This document shows, in pieces, positions 8,275 through 16,895 of a DNA stretch of 39,996 nucleotides. Source of the stretch: Candidatus Helarchaeota archaeon. Its GTDB lineage: Archaea > Asgardarchaeota > Lokiarchaeia > Helarchaeales > HEL-GB-A. Position 1 is the first letter of the stretch, and every line of letters starts with the position of its first letter. Below the pieces are notes generated by a model. It saw nothing but the letters and a program-made list of their open reading frames with translations, made no database searches and was not told where the DNA came from. The position numbers and the translations under genes were made by a program. The stretch is taken from the NCBI GenBank assembly GCA_013375455.1, contig JABXJT010000043.1, positions 1 to 39,996 of the forward strand. Reading direction: 5' to 3'.

Positions 8275-8373
8275 CTATAAAAGTTCAAGAAGGACGGAGA
8301 AACAGGTCATGACAACCATGGGAAGAACTATTACAAAGAGAAATGGAATTATGTCCCGGTCTTTTATTTTCAC
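8275..8373 (-). CDS. 32-residue single-helix membrane microprotein
   Basis: GTG 8373 is preceded by AAAGGAGAT, an unusually clear ribosome-binding site for such a short frame. The product starts MKIKDRDIIP and continues as one hydrophobic helix. It lies upstream of the 49-residue membrane protein on the same strand with a similar charged start. Coding status rests on the binding site and composition only. Confidence 0.45.
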   Translation of the reverse strand: MKIKDRDIIPFLFVIVLPMVVMTCFSVLLELL

Positions 8374-8545
8374 TTAACTATCTCCTTTAACGTTATGAAG
8401 GAAAAGAAAATTATCCGATTATAATAATTCGCATAAAAAACATTAAGTACTAGATTTGTTAGAAGGCTTATAAACAATGGAAAATAATATTTATTTAACT
8501 CTAATGAAGCTGAATTTCAAATTGAATTAAGGAAGTCAGAGCTAA

Positions 8546-8950
8546 ATGAGTCAGAAAGGCGTGTCTGATTTAAACGATCTTCTTGAAGGAATAACCACTA
8601 AAATTGGAGAATTCACGCAGGCAATAAAAGATTCTTATCAACGAATTGACACCTTTAGAGAATCCATCGATAAAAAAATGATTTCTCTTAATGAAAGTAT
8701 TACAACTTTAACAAATGTAATCAAGGAAGAAGATCAAATCCTCTCCAAAAATTTACGAGATGTAATCGGAGAAGTCAAGGCTGAAGTTCAAAGTTTTAAA
8801 GAGGAAGTAAAAATCTCAGAGATAAAAGATATTTTGGCTTCGTTAAAGAAATTAGTGAAGATCCCCGAGAAAAATGCTATCAATAAAAATGTTGAAAAAA
8901 TAGTTAATGAGATTTTTGAAATTACAAAAGAGCTTAAAGGTTTAAAGTGA
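8546..8950 (+). CDS. Coiled-coil protein
   Basis: The 134-residue protein is predicted almost wholly helical, with heptad-like spacing (FRESIDKKMISLNESITTL and the C-terminal KIVNEIFEITKELKGL). It is hydrophilic with no membrane segment or enzyme motif. AAGGAAG lies upstream of the ATG. The next gene begins ten bases after its stop and encodes a similar helical protein with matching ITxxIxxF/LNESIT-like blocks, so the pair may be diverged paralogues forming a hetero-oligomer. Function unknown. Confidence 0.65.
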   Translation: MSQKGVSDLNDLLEGITTKIGEFTQAIKDSYQRIDTFRESIDKKMISLNESITTLTNVIKEEDQILSKNLRDVIGEVKAEVQSFKEEVKISEIKDILASLKKLVKIPEKNAINKNVEKIVNEIFEITKELKGLK

Positions 8951-8960
8951 AGGTGAACTT

Positions 8961-9389
8961 ATGAGCGATGAGTCTGAATCGTTTTTACCATTTATTTTTA
9001 AAGTTATTAATGATATCTATTCTAGAATAACAGAAATCGGAAAATCAGTTGAAGATTTAAATGAAAAAATGGAAGATTTCACCTTTACAATAACAGATCG
9101 AATAGTGAATCTCTCTGAAGGAATTACAGGAATCATTCAAATCATTAAAGCAAACCGTGAGGCGTCATTTAATTTTTTTTCAAATTCAGCGAATGAATTG
9201 AAAGAAGAGTTCCGTGCGATTCGGAAAGAAAGTTTAGAATTAGGACAGCTAGAGGCGCAAATTGCTCAAAAAATGAAAGAAGCGAAAATATTTCTTCAGG
9301 ATAAAATGATGGATGCTGAATTTTTATCTCTTGTATTTGAGTTAAAAGATTTATCAAATGAACTGCGTTCCATTAAAGCTAAACAATAA
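8961..9389 (+). CDS. Coiled-coil protein, paralogue-like partner of the preceding gene
   Basis: The 142-residue helical protein contains VEDLNEKMEDFTFTITDRI and NLSEGITGIIQIIK, echoing the preceding gene's IDKKMISLNESITTLTNVIK. AAGGTGA precedes the ATG. It ends six bases before the end of the convergent roadblock-like gene. Such paired coiled-coil proteins beside small GTPase genes suggest a scaffold or effector role, which is inference only. Confidence 0.65.
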   Translation: MSDESESFLPFIFKVINDIYSRITEIGKSVEDLNEKMEDFTFTITDRIVNLSEGITGIIQIIKANREASFNFFSNSANELKEEFRAIRKESLELGQLEAQIAQKMKEAKIFLQDKMMDAEFLSLVFELKDLSNELRSIKAKQ

Positions 9390-9395
9390 ACGGCC

Positions 9396-9914
9396 TCATT
9401 TATTTTTATTCAATAACTCTGTTGAAACTTTTACTAACTTCTTGAAACCTTCAAACTGAGGGATTTTAAATTCTCTGACTATGCTATCAAGTGTTTCAAG
9501 TGTTTGATTAATTTCTTTATCCCCTTCATTAGTGGTGGGTTTAGAAAGATTCTCTAAAACGGTTTTAATGTGCTCTGAGAACGTTAATAACATTTTATTA
9601 GTTTGATTCATGGCAGCTTTTTTTGGAGTAGCAACGATTCGAACCTTCGGAGTACATCGGACATAATAAACTCTAGCATCTTCAAACTCCAGATGAATTA
9701 GATTTACAACGCCCTTTTTGAAGCCTTGCTCTTTTTTTTCAACATCCAATTTGTTAAGGATGTCTTCAACGTCCGTTTTCGTTAAATCAGCTACATTGGG
9801 CGATAATACAATCCGTTTATCAAAAATAATTGCATAATTTACAATATTTGAAGCGGATTCAAACTCAATGATTATATCGTTCAATTTTTCAACGATTTCT
9901 TCTTTTTGACTCAT
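9396..9914 (-). CDS. Possible roadblock/LC7-like protein
   Basis: The 172-residue protein has an alpha/beta N-terminal domain of about 115 residues: helix, strand YAIIFDKRIVLSP, helix, then strands VVNLIHLEFEDARVYYVRC and VRIVATPKKA, followed by a helical tail. Strand-helix order and the small-molecule-free surface fit roadblock/LC7 or longin-like GTPase-regulator folds, which are abundant in Asgard genomes next to small GTPases. Identity is too weak to be certain. The divergent gene cluster at 10021-12547 encodes a longin-Arf GTPase, consistent with a regulator. Confidence 0.4.
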   Translation of the reverse strand: MSQKEEIVEKLNDIIIEFESASNIVNYAIIFDKRIVLSPNVADLTKTDVEDILNKLDVEKKEQGFKKGVVNLIHLEFEDARVYYVRCTPKVRIVATPKKAAMNQTNKMLLTFSEHIKTVLENLSKPTTNEGDKEINQTLETLDSIVREFKIPQFEGFKKLVKVSTELLNKNK

Positions 9915-10020
9915 TGTTATTTTCTTATTATAAATGCAATAATATAAAAACGATCATGAAAGGAAATAGTTTTGAAGGAGATAATAAAGAATTTATTGAA
10001 TGTATTTGAGGTGAAACTCG

Positions 10021-10749
10021 ATGGTAGAAGAATTTTCTTCCTTCGTAAAGGAGGCATTAGAATTTTTAAGTCTTCTAAGAGCCTCTGAAAAAGAAAGATT
10101 TGAAGCAGAGAAAAAATTTATGGCTGAAACTTCTAAACTTCTTAAAGAACTTGCAGAATCTATTCAAAAGAATAATGCAACGATAAAAACCAGTTTGGAT
10201 GACCTAAAAAAGTCAGTTGATAATGAAATAAAACGAATAGAGGAAAAAATTGGTCTCGACAAACTCACTCAGGCAATAAAAGCTTTGGATACATCTGTAG
10301 ATCTGCTGCAAAGAGGCTCTACCATTATGGATTATAAACATACTGTTCAAAAAACTCGCGATTTATTAGATGATTTAAAAATGTCTGGAGGATCCACGAA
10401 AACTTCTTCTCCATCGTCTAGCGCTTCTTATACTCCATCAACAACGAAAAAGCCGGCACCAGCCCCCAAACCAGCGCTTACTCCTCAACCTTCCGCCACG
10501 GTGATAAAATCTTCTGCCCCCTCCGGTTCATCTAAGGTCAAGACTCATTCCGCTCCAAAGGCCTCCCTTAAAAAAGAAGAGCAATCCCCTGGTACTCCAG
10601 GGTATCAATCCTCCGTGGCTCAAATGATGGGGACACGTAATAGACCCCCGCGTCGGGCAGTTAAATTAAAAAAAGCACCAAGGCGCAAAGTTGTTCAAAA
10701 TGGTAGTGGGGAACCTATTGAAATAGAAACCGGATCTGATGACGATTAA
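10021..10749 (+). CDS. Coiled-coil protein with Pro/Ser-rich basic tail
   Basis: The first 125 of 242 residues form a charged coiled coil (ASEKERFEAEKKFMAETSK, DNEIKRIEEKIGLDKL). Residues about 125-190 are a disordered Ser/Thr/Pro/Ala stretch, then a basic patch (RPPRRAVKLKKAPRRKVV) and an acidic end (IEIETGSDDD). It ends 25 bases before the GTPase gene, so they are probably one transcript. The architecture resembles a scaffold or membrane-surface adaptor; no family is recognised. Confidence 0.6.
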   Translation: MVEEFSSFVKEALEFLSLLRASEKERFEAEKKFMAETSKLLKELAESIQKNNATIKTSLDDLKKSVDNEIKRIEEKIGLDKLTQAIKALDTSVDLLQRGSTIMDYKHTVQKTRDLLDDLKMSGGSTKTSSPSSSASYTPSTTKKPAPAPKPALTPQPSATVIKSSAPSGSSKVKTHSAPKASLKKEEQSPGTPGYQSSVAQMMGTRNRPPRRAVKLKKAPRRKVVQNGSGEPIEIETGSDDD

Positions 10750-10774
10750 TCAATAATTTATTAAAAGTATTCTT

Positions 10775-12547
10775 ATGTTGCGCGATATTTACGTTATAAA
10801 GGACTCTAATGCATTATTTCACATGCAATTTGGCTCCTCCATTGATTGGGGGACCCTATCCCCGATAATTCAATCCATACCTATCGACAAACATACTCCC
10901 GAGAATGAAATTAATTTAATGAACGTGGACGATTTTCTATTATCATATCTTATTGATATTCCTCACCGAATTTTATTCATTTTTATCTCTGATACTATCG
11001 ATGCCGAAATTGATTTAAAGAAACAGTTGCAAAAAGCGCGCGAAGAATTTTTATCTATGTTTGAAGAAATTTTGGATGTTTCAACCGATGAGGCGGCTTA
11101 CTCTTATTTTAGTCCTGTTGCTGAGATGATTCATCAGAATCTTTGTCCTAAGATCGCATTGGTAGGTTTTAGTGGTGTCGGAAAAACAACCATTTCTAAA
11201 TTAATTCGCGCAGAAGAAATTCCAAACGTTCACATTCCAACTGTAACTGGGGATATAAAAACGCTTAAAATGGGGAAATTTCATTTCAGCCTCTGGGACT
11301 TTGCTGGACAAGAACATTATAGCTTTCTTTGGCCTCAATACATCCAAGATTCAGATGCGGTTCTAATAGTAAGTGACTCTACTTTCCAAAACATTGGACA
11401 ATCAAAATTCTTTATCGATTTGGTCAGAAAAGAAGTTCCCTTTGCCCGTATAAGTGTAATTGCAAACAAACAAGACCTCCCAGATACTACTCAACCTGAA
11501 ACAATTGAAAAATTAATGGGCGTTAAAACTTATGGAATGGTCGCAGTAGATCCAGAAAACCGGGGTAAAATGATTAAGATAATTGGAGAAACTCTCAATA
11601 TTACTCCAGAACTTTCTCCATTAATTCGGCCTTTACTAGATCGTGATAAAGCCATTGAAGAAGCTGAATCTCTGCTGATGACAGGCAATTTCCAAGGTGC
11701 GATTCAGCAATTTAATAAAATTGCTGCTCTATCGCGTAAACTTGGCGATGATGAAATATCGGTCGAATTCTCAAGACGCGCAGGATTCCTGGAAGCAAAA
11801 TTAAGAGAAGAGAAATCAATTCCTACAAAAACTGAACTAGAAATTCCTGAAATTCCAAAGGATTCGAAGCCCATCCATAGAAAACCACCTGTTAGTGAGA
11901 AACCACCACTTGCAAAGAAACAAATTGTCAATGACATGAAACAGAAAAAGAAAAAACCTATTTCCCCATCGAAACCTCCTTTTATTGAAAGCAAAATTGG
12001 AAAATACTTTAACTTCATAAATCAAAATATTTACTTCATTCTCTCAAAAAATTTTCTCCAACTAAATTTTCTAAATTATGATAAAAATCAGGTATCAGAC
12101 ATTATTTCTAACTATTCTCCAAGCTCATTGCCAGTTTTTTTTCAAAATGTAAAAACTATAATTAATTCCAATAAAATTCGAATTTTCCCAAGCCTTCCAA
12201 GCTTTAAAAAGAAAGAAACTACAGAAGTTCTGGAGCCTTTAAGGAAAAAACCGTACGTATTCAAAGAAGAAACTCTTCAAAAGAGCCTTAATGCAATCCT
12301 AGATGATAATGATCTGACACTGAAAGATAAAGTTCGATATATTAAGACCGAATTATCTTCAATAGAGGAAAAAATGAAAGAACTGAAGAATGAATTAGAG
12401 AGTAATTCAATTTCTCAAGATGATTATTCAAAGTTATTTAATGAGATACGGGAAAAACGGAGAATTTACCAAGAAAAACTCTCTGATTTAAGCATACAGG
12501 AAATTAAAAAATTTGATTTATCATTGCCAACCAATGATAAAGGCTAA
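10775..12547 (+). CDS. Longin-like domain-Arf-family GTPase-TPR-like fusion
   Basis: A 590-residue protein. Residues 1-115 start MLRDIYVIKDSNALFH, like longin-fold openings. A complete Ras/Arf-like G domain follows: P-loop GFSGVGKTT (131-139), switch threonine PTVTGD, DFAGQ (175-179) and NKQD (231-234). The TG and WDFAGQEHY pattern is Arf/SRPRB-like. Residues about 290-340 (AIEEAESLLMTGNFQGAIQQFNK) look like TPR repeats. A long Lys/Pro-rich linker leads to a C-terminal coiled coil (LSSIEEKMKELKNELESN). In eukaryotes longin domains and Arf GTPases act together in vesicle traffic; here they are fused. The G domain has all binding motifs, so GTP binding is likely; membrane-trafficking-type function is inferred. 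Confidence 0.8.
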   Translation: MLRDIYVIKDSNALFHMQFGSSIDWGTLSPIIQSIPIDKHTPENEINLMNVDDFLLSYLIDIPHRILFIFISDTIDAEIDLKKQLQKAREEFLSMFEEILDVSTDEAAYSYFSPVAEMIHQNLCPKIALVGFSGVGKTTISKLIRAEEIPNVHIPTVTGDIKTLKMGKFHFSLWDFAGQEHYSFLWPQYIQDSDAVLIVSDSTFQNIGQSKFFIDLVRKEVPFARISVIANKQDLPDTTQPETIEKLMGVKTYGMVAVDPENRGKMIKIIGETLNITPELSPLIRPLLDRDKAIEEAESLLMTGNFQGAIQQFNKIAALSRKLGDDEISVEFSRRAGFLEAKLREEKSIPTKTELEIPEIPKDSKPIHRKPPVSEKPPLAKKQIVNDMKQKKKKPISPSKPPFIESKIGKYFNFINQNIYFILSKNFLQLNFLNYDKNQVSDIISNYSPSSLPVFFQNVKTIINSNKIRIFPSLPSFKKKETTEVLEPLRKKPYVFKEETLQKSLNAILDDNDLTLKDKVRYIKTELSSIEEKMKELKNELESNSISQDDYSKLFNEIREKRRIYQEKLSDLSIQEIKKFDLSLPTNDKG

Positions 12548-12573
12548 TGAATCATTTTCCAGCATGGAATAAC

Positions 12574-13200
12574 TTATGGAATTTGGTGCTCTTTTTCATC
12601 TGACTCTTTCTCTCTTTTGAGTCTATAAATGTAAAGAAAATTGCGAATGAAACTCATGATCCCATGCAGCATTAACGCTCCCGACACTATTAGTATATAT
12701 GAAAGAAATGATTCTTGAATTATCAAATTAAGGATATAACCTTCTTCAAAATGTACCCAAAGCCAGACAAGTAAACTTGGGATAAAAAAAAGGACAAGAG
12801 GACTCATTTCGTCTAATAATATATTCCGCACTCTTGCTTTTTGAGCTGAACTCTTTAAAAATTCTGCATATTTGACGTCCCCACCAGGGAAATGTCGCAC
12901 GAACCAAGCTCCTGAGATATTCGATGCTGCAATAATGATACTCCAGGCTAAAAAGAAGATTGCAATTGGCCTAAAGAATATCACAAGAATCACCACGGGG
13001 ACTTGCAATATAATGGAACCCTTCCATCCAAGTCGCCCTACTAGACGGTTTGTTTCTAACTTCAGATTTGGTGTGATGTAGTATGTTGATAATAAATCCA
13101 GCGACCGCCCGAATGCTGTAATCGCCCCATTAAGAAAATAATATAAAAAATCCATAAAATCACAAAAAAAGTCATTAAATAATACTTCTTTAATAATCAT
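12574..13200 (-). CDS. Polytopic membrane protein
   Basis: 208 residues, with about four or five membrane segments (near residues 15-30, 60-85, 85-100, 130-150 and 165-185) and a conserved-looking cytoplasmic loop RSLDLLSTYYITPNLKLETN followed by RLGWKGS. The last 15 residues are charged. The first ATG follows the vWA gene stop without a gap, so translation is probably coupled; an alternative ATG is at 13155. No transporter or enzyme motif is seen. Its position at the end of the ubiquitin-type operon could place a vWA/RING protein at the membrane, but that is speculative. Confidence 0.65.
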   Translation of the reverse strand: MIIKEVLFNDFFCDFMDFLYYFLNGAITAFGRSLDLLSTYYITPNLKLETNRLVGRLGWKGSIILQVPVVILVIFFRPIAIFFLAWSIIIAASNISGAWFVRHFPGGDVKYAEFLKSSAQKARVRNILLDEMSPLVLFFIPSLLVWLWVHFEEGYILNLIIQESFLSYILIVSGALMLHGIMSFIRNFLYIYRLKREKESDEKEHQIP

Positions 13201-14388
13201 CTACATTTCAATACGTTTACCACAGACCCTACAAGCACCTTCTCCTCTCGCGAGCCAGTCCTCCAGGCATTTTGCATGGAAATAGGAACCACAATTCGTA
13301 CAGAGATATGCCCTTGGGTCATCCGCAAAGTCGAAAATCATATGGCATACGGGACACGATGCATACTGAATTTCCTCTGTTTCTCTAGTAATCAAGGCAA
13401 AACGAGTCGTTTCAGTTTCTGCAGGAAGATCATAGGTATGCCTTTGATGCATCCTTTGAACGAGATGAACGGTTTCAGGTACTTTCAATAGGAAAAAGCA
13501 TCTTGGACATCTAAATATATTTGGATTATTCTCAGGAGGTGAGTTTTCAGCCCAACCAGCGGCGCAATGCAAATGCATTGGTGCTTTACAGTTGCTACAA
13601 AATCTACCACAGCTGAAAAAGGGACCATGGCACGTTTGACAATCATATTGATAGCAGATTATGCACTTTACCTTTTCCCGCCCCACTATTAAATTAATGA
13701 GTTCAGTTTGATCCTCAGAGGCTTCGGCAGGTCGAAATAGATCACCTGCGATAATTTTAAGAACGGTAGCGTCAGTAATGGCGCTTCGCCTTTGGGCTTC
13801 TGAATAAGTGATTTGTTTTTTATTTGCGAGCGATACGAGAACTTCAATTAAGGATTGAGTTTCAAAAACTCGCGAATATTCTCCTTTCGTCTCAACGGCA
13901 ATTTTTTCAAGGATGCTCTCCTCATAGGCAACTCCTAATTCACTAATACCAATGGTATCAATGATAATTTTCATGTGGCTCGCTAAAGTCGTCATTTTAA
14001 ATGGGTCGATCGTGCTACCCCACGGTTTACCGTCACTAATGACTATTATCCGGAAAACCTTCTGTCCCAACAATTGAATTTCCTTTACCAACAATTGGAT
14101 AGCTACAGCTAGCCCTTCCCCCATACCCGTCGTGCCAAGTGCCTTTAGCGGCTGTAAAGTTGGGATTATGTAATCTGGTTCATTTGTCAGCTCGGCGGCT
14201 ACTTTGCCCTTTGACGAAAACGCGACCAGAGCAACTCGATCTCGATAGTCTATTTCGTATTTTCTTCTCACGAAGGCTTCAATGGCTTTTTTCACTGCTT
14301 CTATCCTGTTCGGCGCAAAATCCCGCCGAAACATGGAGCGTGAAACATCGAACGCAATAACAACGTCTTCGAGTCGTTCCTCAGCCAT
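13201..14388 (-). CDS. vWA domain protein with two RING-like zinc fingers (candidate E3 ligase)
   Basis: The 395-residue protein has a vWA domain at 8-190 with an intact MIDAS: DVSRS (D14, S16, S18), a Thr in GTTGMG (86-87) and D119 of ISDGKP. Two zinc fingers follow. The first has C242, C245, C250, C253, C260, C264, C267, H272, C275, C294 and C297. The second is C345-x2-C348-x14-C363-x2-C366-x4-H371-x2-C374-x11-C386-x2-C389, a C4HC3 treble-clef layout like RING-CH/PHD, with RING-like FHAKCLEDWL. vWA is the Rpn10 proteasome-receptor fold, and vWA-RING fusions exist in plant E3 ligases. Its neighbours are E1-like, JAMM and E2 genes. E3 activity is inferred. Confidence 0.85.
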   Translation of the reverse strand: MAEERLEDVVIAFDVSRSMFRRDFAPNRIEAVKKAIEAFVRRKYEIDYRDRVALVAFSSKGKVAAELTNEPDYIIPTLQPLKALGTTGMGEGLAVAIQLLVKEIQLLGQKVFRIIVISDGKPWGSTIDPFKMTTLASHMKIIIDTIGISELGVAYEESILEKIAVETKGEYSRVFETQSLIEVLVSLANKKQITYSEAQRRSAITDATVLKIIAGDLFRPAEASEDQTELINLIVGREKVKCIICYQYDCQTCHGPFFSCGRFCSNCKAPMHLHCAAGWAENSPPENNPNIFRCPRCFFLLKVPETVHLVQRMHQRHTYDLPAETETTRFALITRETEEIQYASCPVCHMIFDFADDPRAYLCTNCGSYFHAKCLEDWLARGEGACRVCGKRIEM

Positions 14389-14412
14389 TTCTTTTCCTCA
14401 GCCATTTCTTTT
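14379..14412. repeat. Perfect 17-bp tandem duplication spanning the vWA gene start
   Basis: The 17 bases at 14379-14395 are repeated exactly at 14396-14412. On the minus strand each unit carries AAAAGAAATGGCTGAGG. The repeat creates two ATGs 17 bases apart; only the downstream one (14386-14388) is in frame with the gene. The upstream copy supplies GAGG, a ribosome-binding-like sequence, ahead of the true start. Confidence 0.9.
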
Positions 14413-14528
14413 ATTCAGGGCTTAAGAAATGTTCTTTTTAACTTTTGATAGATGAGCTTTCTTCATAAATTTATTTGTAAGATCGCTTTAAAGGAATTAT
14501 AATTTTTAAACCATTTTAATTTATTTTT

Positions 14529-15338
14529 TTACTTGCAAAAATCACACGAGCTCGATTCTATCCAAGTTTCACAAGTAAAATTGTAAAGATCAATGATAAC
14601 CCGGTTGGGAAAGCTGTCGAACCATTGAAAAAACCAGTGAATCATTAAATCTATTCCCATCATAGTTACAACTGATGTTGTATATACCGTAGTTTTACCT
14701 GAAACTTCACTGTATTCCGTCATTTGATCTATTGGAAGGACTTTATGTTTGTCGATCTCATTCAATTCTAATAGTTCGCGGAAGTTATCTTTAACTGTAA
14801 AAATAGCTGCTGTTAAACAGTTGTAACAAGGATTGCCTTTAGGATGCTGAAAGAGGATCATCCCTGCATGTCCATTGATGGGATCCGTCCCTGCAAAAAT
14901 CATTGGCTTTTGGAACTTAAGACAGAGATTGGCAACCGCTAACTTTTTAACTTCGGGAAGGTCTAAGGCATTAAATATAAAATCTGCTTCCTTTACCAGC
15001 TTTGTAAATCGTTGCCAATCTTTAAAAATGTTGAAATCATGGCCCGCTATTTTTGAAACCAGAGAATGTACTGAATTAAGCTGATCAGTAGCTATCTCGA
15101 CCTTTTGTTTTCTGATATCCTTTCTTGAATACAACAGTTGGCGATTCAAATTAGATGGTTCAATAAAATCATGATCGATGATTGTAAGTCTCCCAATCCC
15201 AAGGCGCGCACAGGCCAGGCTCGCGATCGTTCCGATTCCTCCAACGCCTACAATTAACACGTGACTATTCTCTAGTAAATCTTGATTCCACCCATGGATA
15301 TCAATTTGCTTCTCAAAGAATTTATAATCTTTCTTCAA
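14529..15338 (-). CDS. E1-like (ThiF/MoeB/UBA fold) adenylating enzyme
   Basis: The 269-residue protein matches the E1 superfamily: Rossmann GVGGIG (31-36), IDHDFIEPSNLNRQ with the Arg finger (55-67), K79 in RKQKVEIA, and the FNALD aspartate (126). Zinc cysteines are C171/C174 and C265/C268. The enzyme adenylates a ubiquitin-like C-terminus with ATP. No cysteine lies between C174 and C256, where ThiF or ubiquitin E1 keep the thioester cysteine, so it may work like MoeB (adenylation only) or pass the modifier straight to another protein. It sits between JAMM and vWA genes in one operon. Length suits the stand-alone single-domain group. Confidence 0.88.
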   Translation of the reverse strand: MKKDYKFFEKQIDIHGWNQDLLENSHVLIVGVGGIGTIASLACARLGIGRLTIIDHDFIEPSNLNRQLLYSRKDIRKQKVEIATDQLNSVHSLVSKIAGHDFNIFKDWQRFTKLVKEADFIFNALDLPEVKKLAVANLCLKFQKPMIFAGTDPINGHAGMILFQHPKGNPCYNCLTAAIFTVKDNFRELLELNEIDKHKVLPIDQMTEYSEVSGKTTVYTTSVVTMMGIDLMIHWFFQWFDSFPNRVIIDLYNFTCETWIESSSCDFCK

Positions 15339-15395
15339 AAAAACGCATTTCTCCCATAGCTTCTATTAAAAAGAATTCAATAATTGATGTAAAAA

Positions 15396-16895
15396 TTATT
15401 TGGGCTTTGCGATCTTGTCTTCAAGCGTTTTTAATTTTATCAATATTTTCTCGAGGGCTTGATTCTGGGTAGTTTTCAATTCATCAATCTTTTTATTTAC
15501 CTTTTCTAATTCTTGAGTAACAATCGGTTTTATTTGATCCGCGATAGGTGGTGGTTCTTTTGTCTTTTCTTTAGGTTTCAATAACTCTTTTAGACCAGAC
15601 AGCCTCTCAAGCACTTGGGTTTTCATCAGGTCAATTGCATTACTCAGTTCATCATGTGTTGCTTCAATTGAGAGCTTGAATTGATCTACTAAATCTTTTT
15701 GGACGTCATCTAAGGTATCTTTTACTGAATTAAGATCTTCAGAGATTTTTTCCGTGGTTTCTGAGAATTTAACTCCTAGCTGATTTAAAATTTCTTCTCT
15801 AGTTTTAACAATATCATCAATAATTCTATCTTCCATATCAGAAACATCATCGGCAGTTTTCGTGAGAATATCTTTCTGATCAGTAAAATTTGTAGCCATT
15901 ATGTTGGCTAACCCCTCGTGGCTATCGTCAATTTTGGTCATTACCTGTTTTCTCAGTTCTCCTACTCCAATGCTAAGCAATTCTTGTAACTCATTCAGTG
16001 TCTTTACTTGTCTATTAGCAAGATCTTGAAAGGCAGCAGCTGTTGCCTTACTCTGTTCGTTTGATGCGAGAAACATTGGAGGAAGAACCTCTTCCGTGAA
16101 GCGGCGAAATCCACTGAGCATCCCCTCAAGAATTGGATCAATAGGTACGCTCGGCAAGGTAATTTCTATACTTCCAATTGGTGTAGTAGAAACCTCAATC
16201 CCTATATCTTCTTCAGATATACCTCCCAATGCACTCACGTCTTCACCATATTCAGGTGCAAGTGGTTGCTTGAGTAAACTTCTTTCAGACAATTCATAAA
16301 GGGTTTTTATATGCTTTTCTCGATCGACATCCTCAATTTCCCATTTAATTGAATGGAAATCAGACATTCTCCCTAAATTCGGATCATCTAATTTAAAAAC
16401 TTCAAAGCCTGGATGCCCGGGTTCGGAAACTTTAGTGTGATCAAAGACTATTGCAACGGCATTCGGGTTGGGCCCTTGATAACCTAATTGGTTTTGAATG
16501 TCAGTACTTGATAAAAAGAGACCTAAACCTGGATGAGAATGATACCATCCTACAATAAACATGTTCCTCTCAGCCGCCCATGAATCAATTTGGGCAGATT
16601 TAATGTAGTGTTCATCAGTAAATTCTACCTCAACTGATGAACCATGCGCCATCGGGACTGCTTTCTTCACTAACACTCTTGTATCTTCAACTGTTCCAAT
16701 TAGAAATCCATAAACCTCTTTCCATACATCCATCGGAACTTTTGTATTCGCAAAGCGCGTTGCATGCAATACTATTTGTTCATATGCTTCAAGGGTCAAC
16801 ACACAAACAGATGGATCCTCGAGATCTGATTTACGATCCTCTGTTTCCTCCTTGGATGGTTTTTTTACTTCTTTTTTCTCCTCTTCTTTTGACAT
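15396..16895 (-). CDS. Rpn11/CSN5-like JAMM (MPN+) deubiquitinase-type protease with long coiled-coil tail
   Basis: Residues 30-190 of this 499-residue protein form an MPN+ domain. The JAMM zinc-site residues are all present: E60 (WKEVYGFLIG), H119 and H121 in the HSHPGLG block, S129 and D132 of the SSTD that follows. That arrangement is closest to Rpn11/CSN5. The family cleaves isopeptide bonds of ubiquitin-type conjugates, or trims modifier precursors. Residues about 260-499 are a long helical coiled coil with several ELxxxI-type heptads, unlike proteasome lids and absent from typical archaeal JAMM proteins, so it probably oligomerises or binds a partner. The E1-like gene begins about 57 bases downstream. 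Confidence 0.9.
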   Translation of the reverse strand: MSKEEEKKEVKKPSKEETEDRKSDLEDPSVCVLTLEAYEQIVLHATRFANTKVPMDVWKEVYGFLIGTVEDTRVLVKKAVPMAHGSSVEVEFTDEHYIKSAQIDSWAAERNMFIVGWYHSHPGLGLFLSSTDIQNQLGYQGPNPNAVAIVFDHTKVSEPGHPGFEVFKLDDPNLGRMSDFHSIKWEIEDVDREKHIKTLYELSERSLLKQPLAPEYGEDVSALGGISEEDIGIEVSTTPIGSIEITLPSVPIDPILEGMLSGFRRFTEEVLPPMFLASNEQSKATAAAFQDLANRQVKTLNELQELLSIGVGELRKQVMTKIDDSHEGLANIMATNFTDQKDILTKTADDVSDMEDRIIDDIVKTREEILNQLGVKFSETTEKISEDLNSVKDTLDDVQKDLVDQFKLSIEATHDELSNAIDLMKTQVLERLSGLKELLKPKEKTKEPPPIADQIKPIVTQELEKVNKKIDELKTTQNQALEKILIKLKTLEDKIAKPK

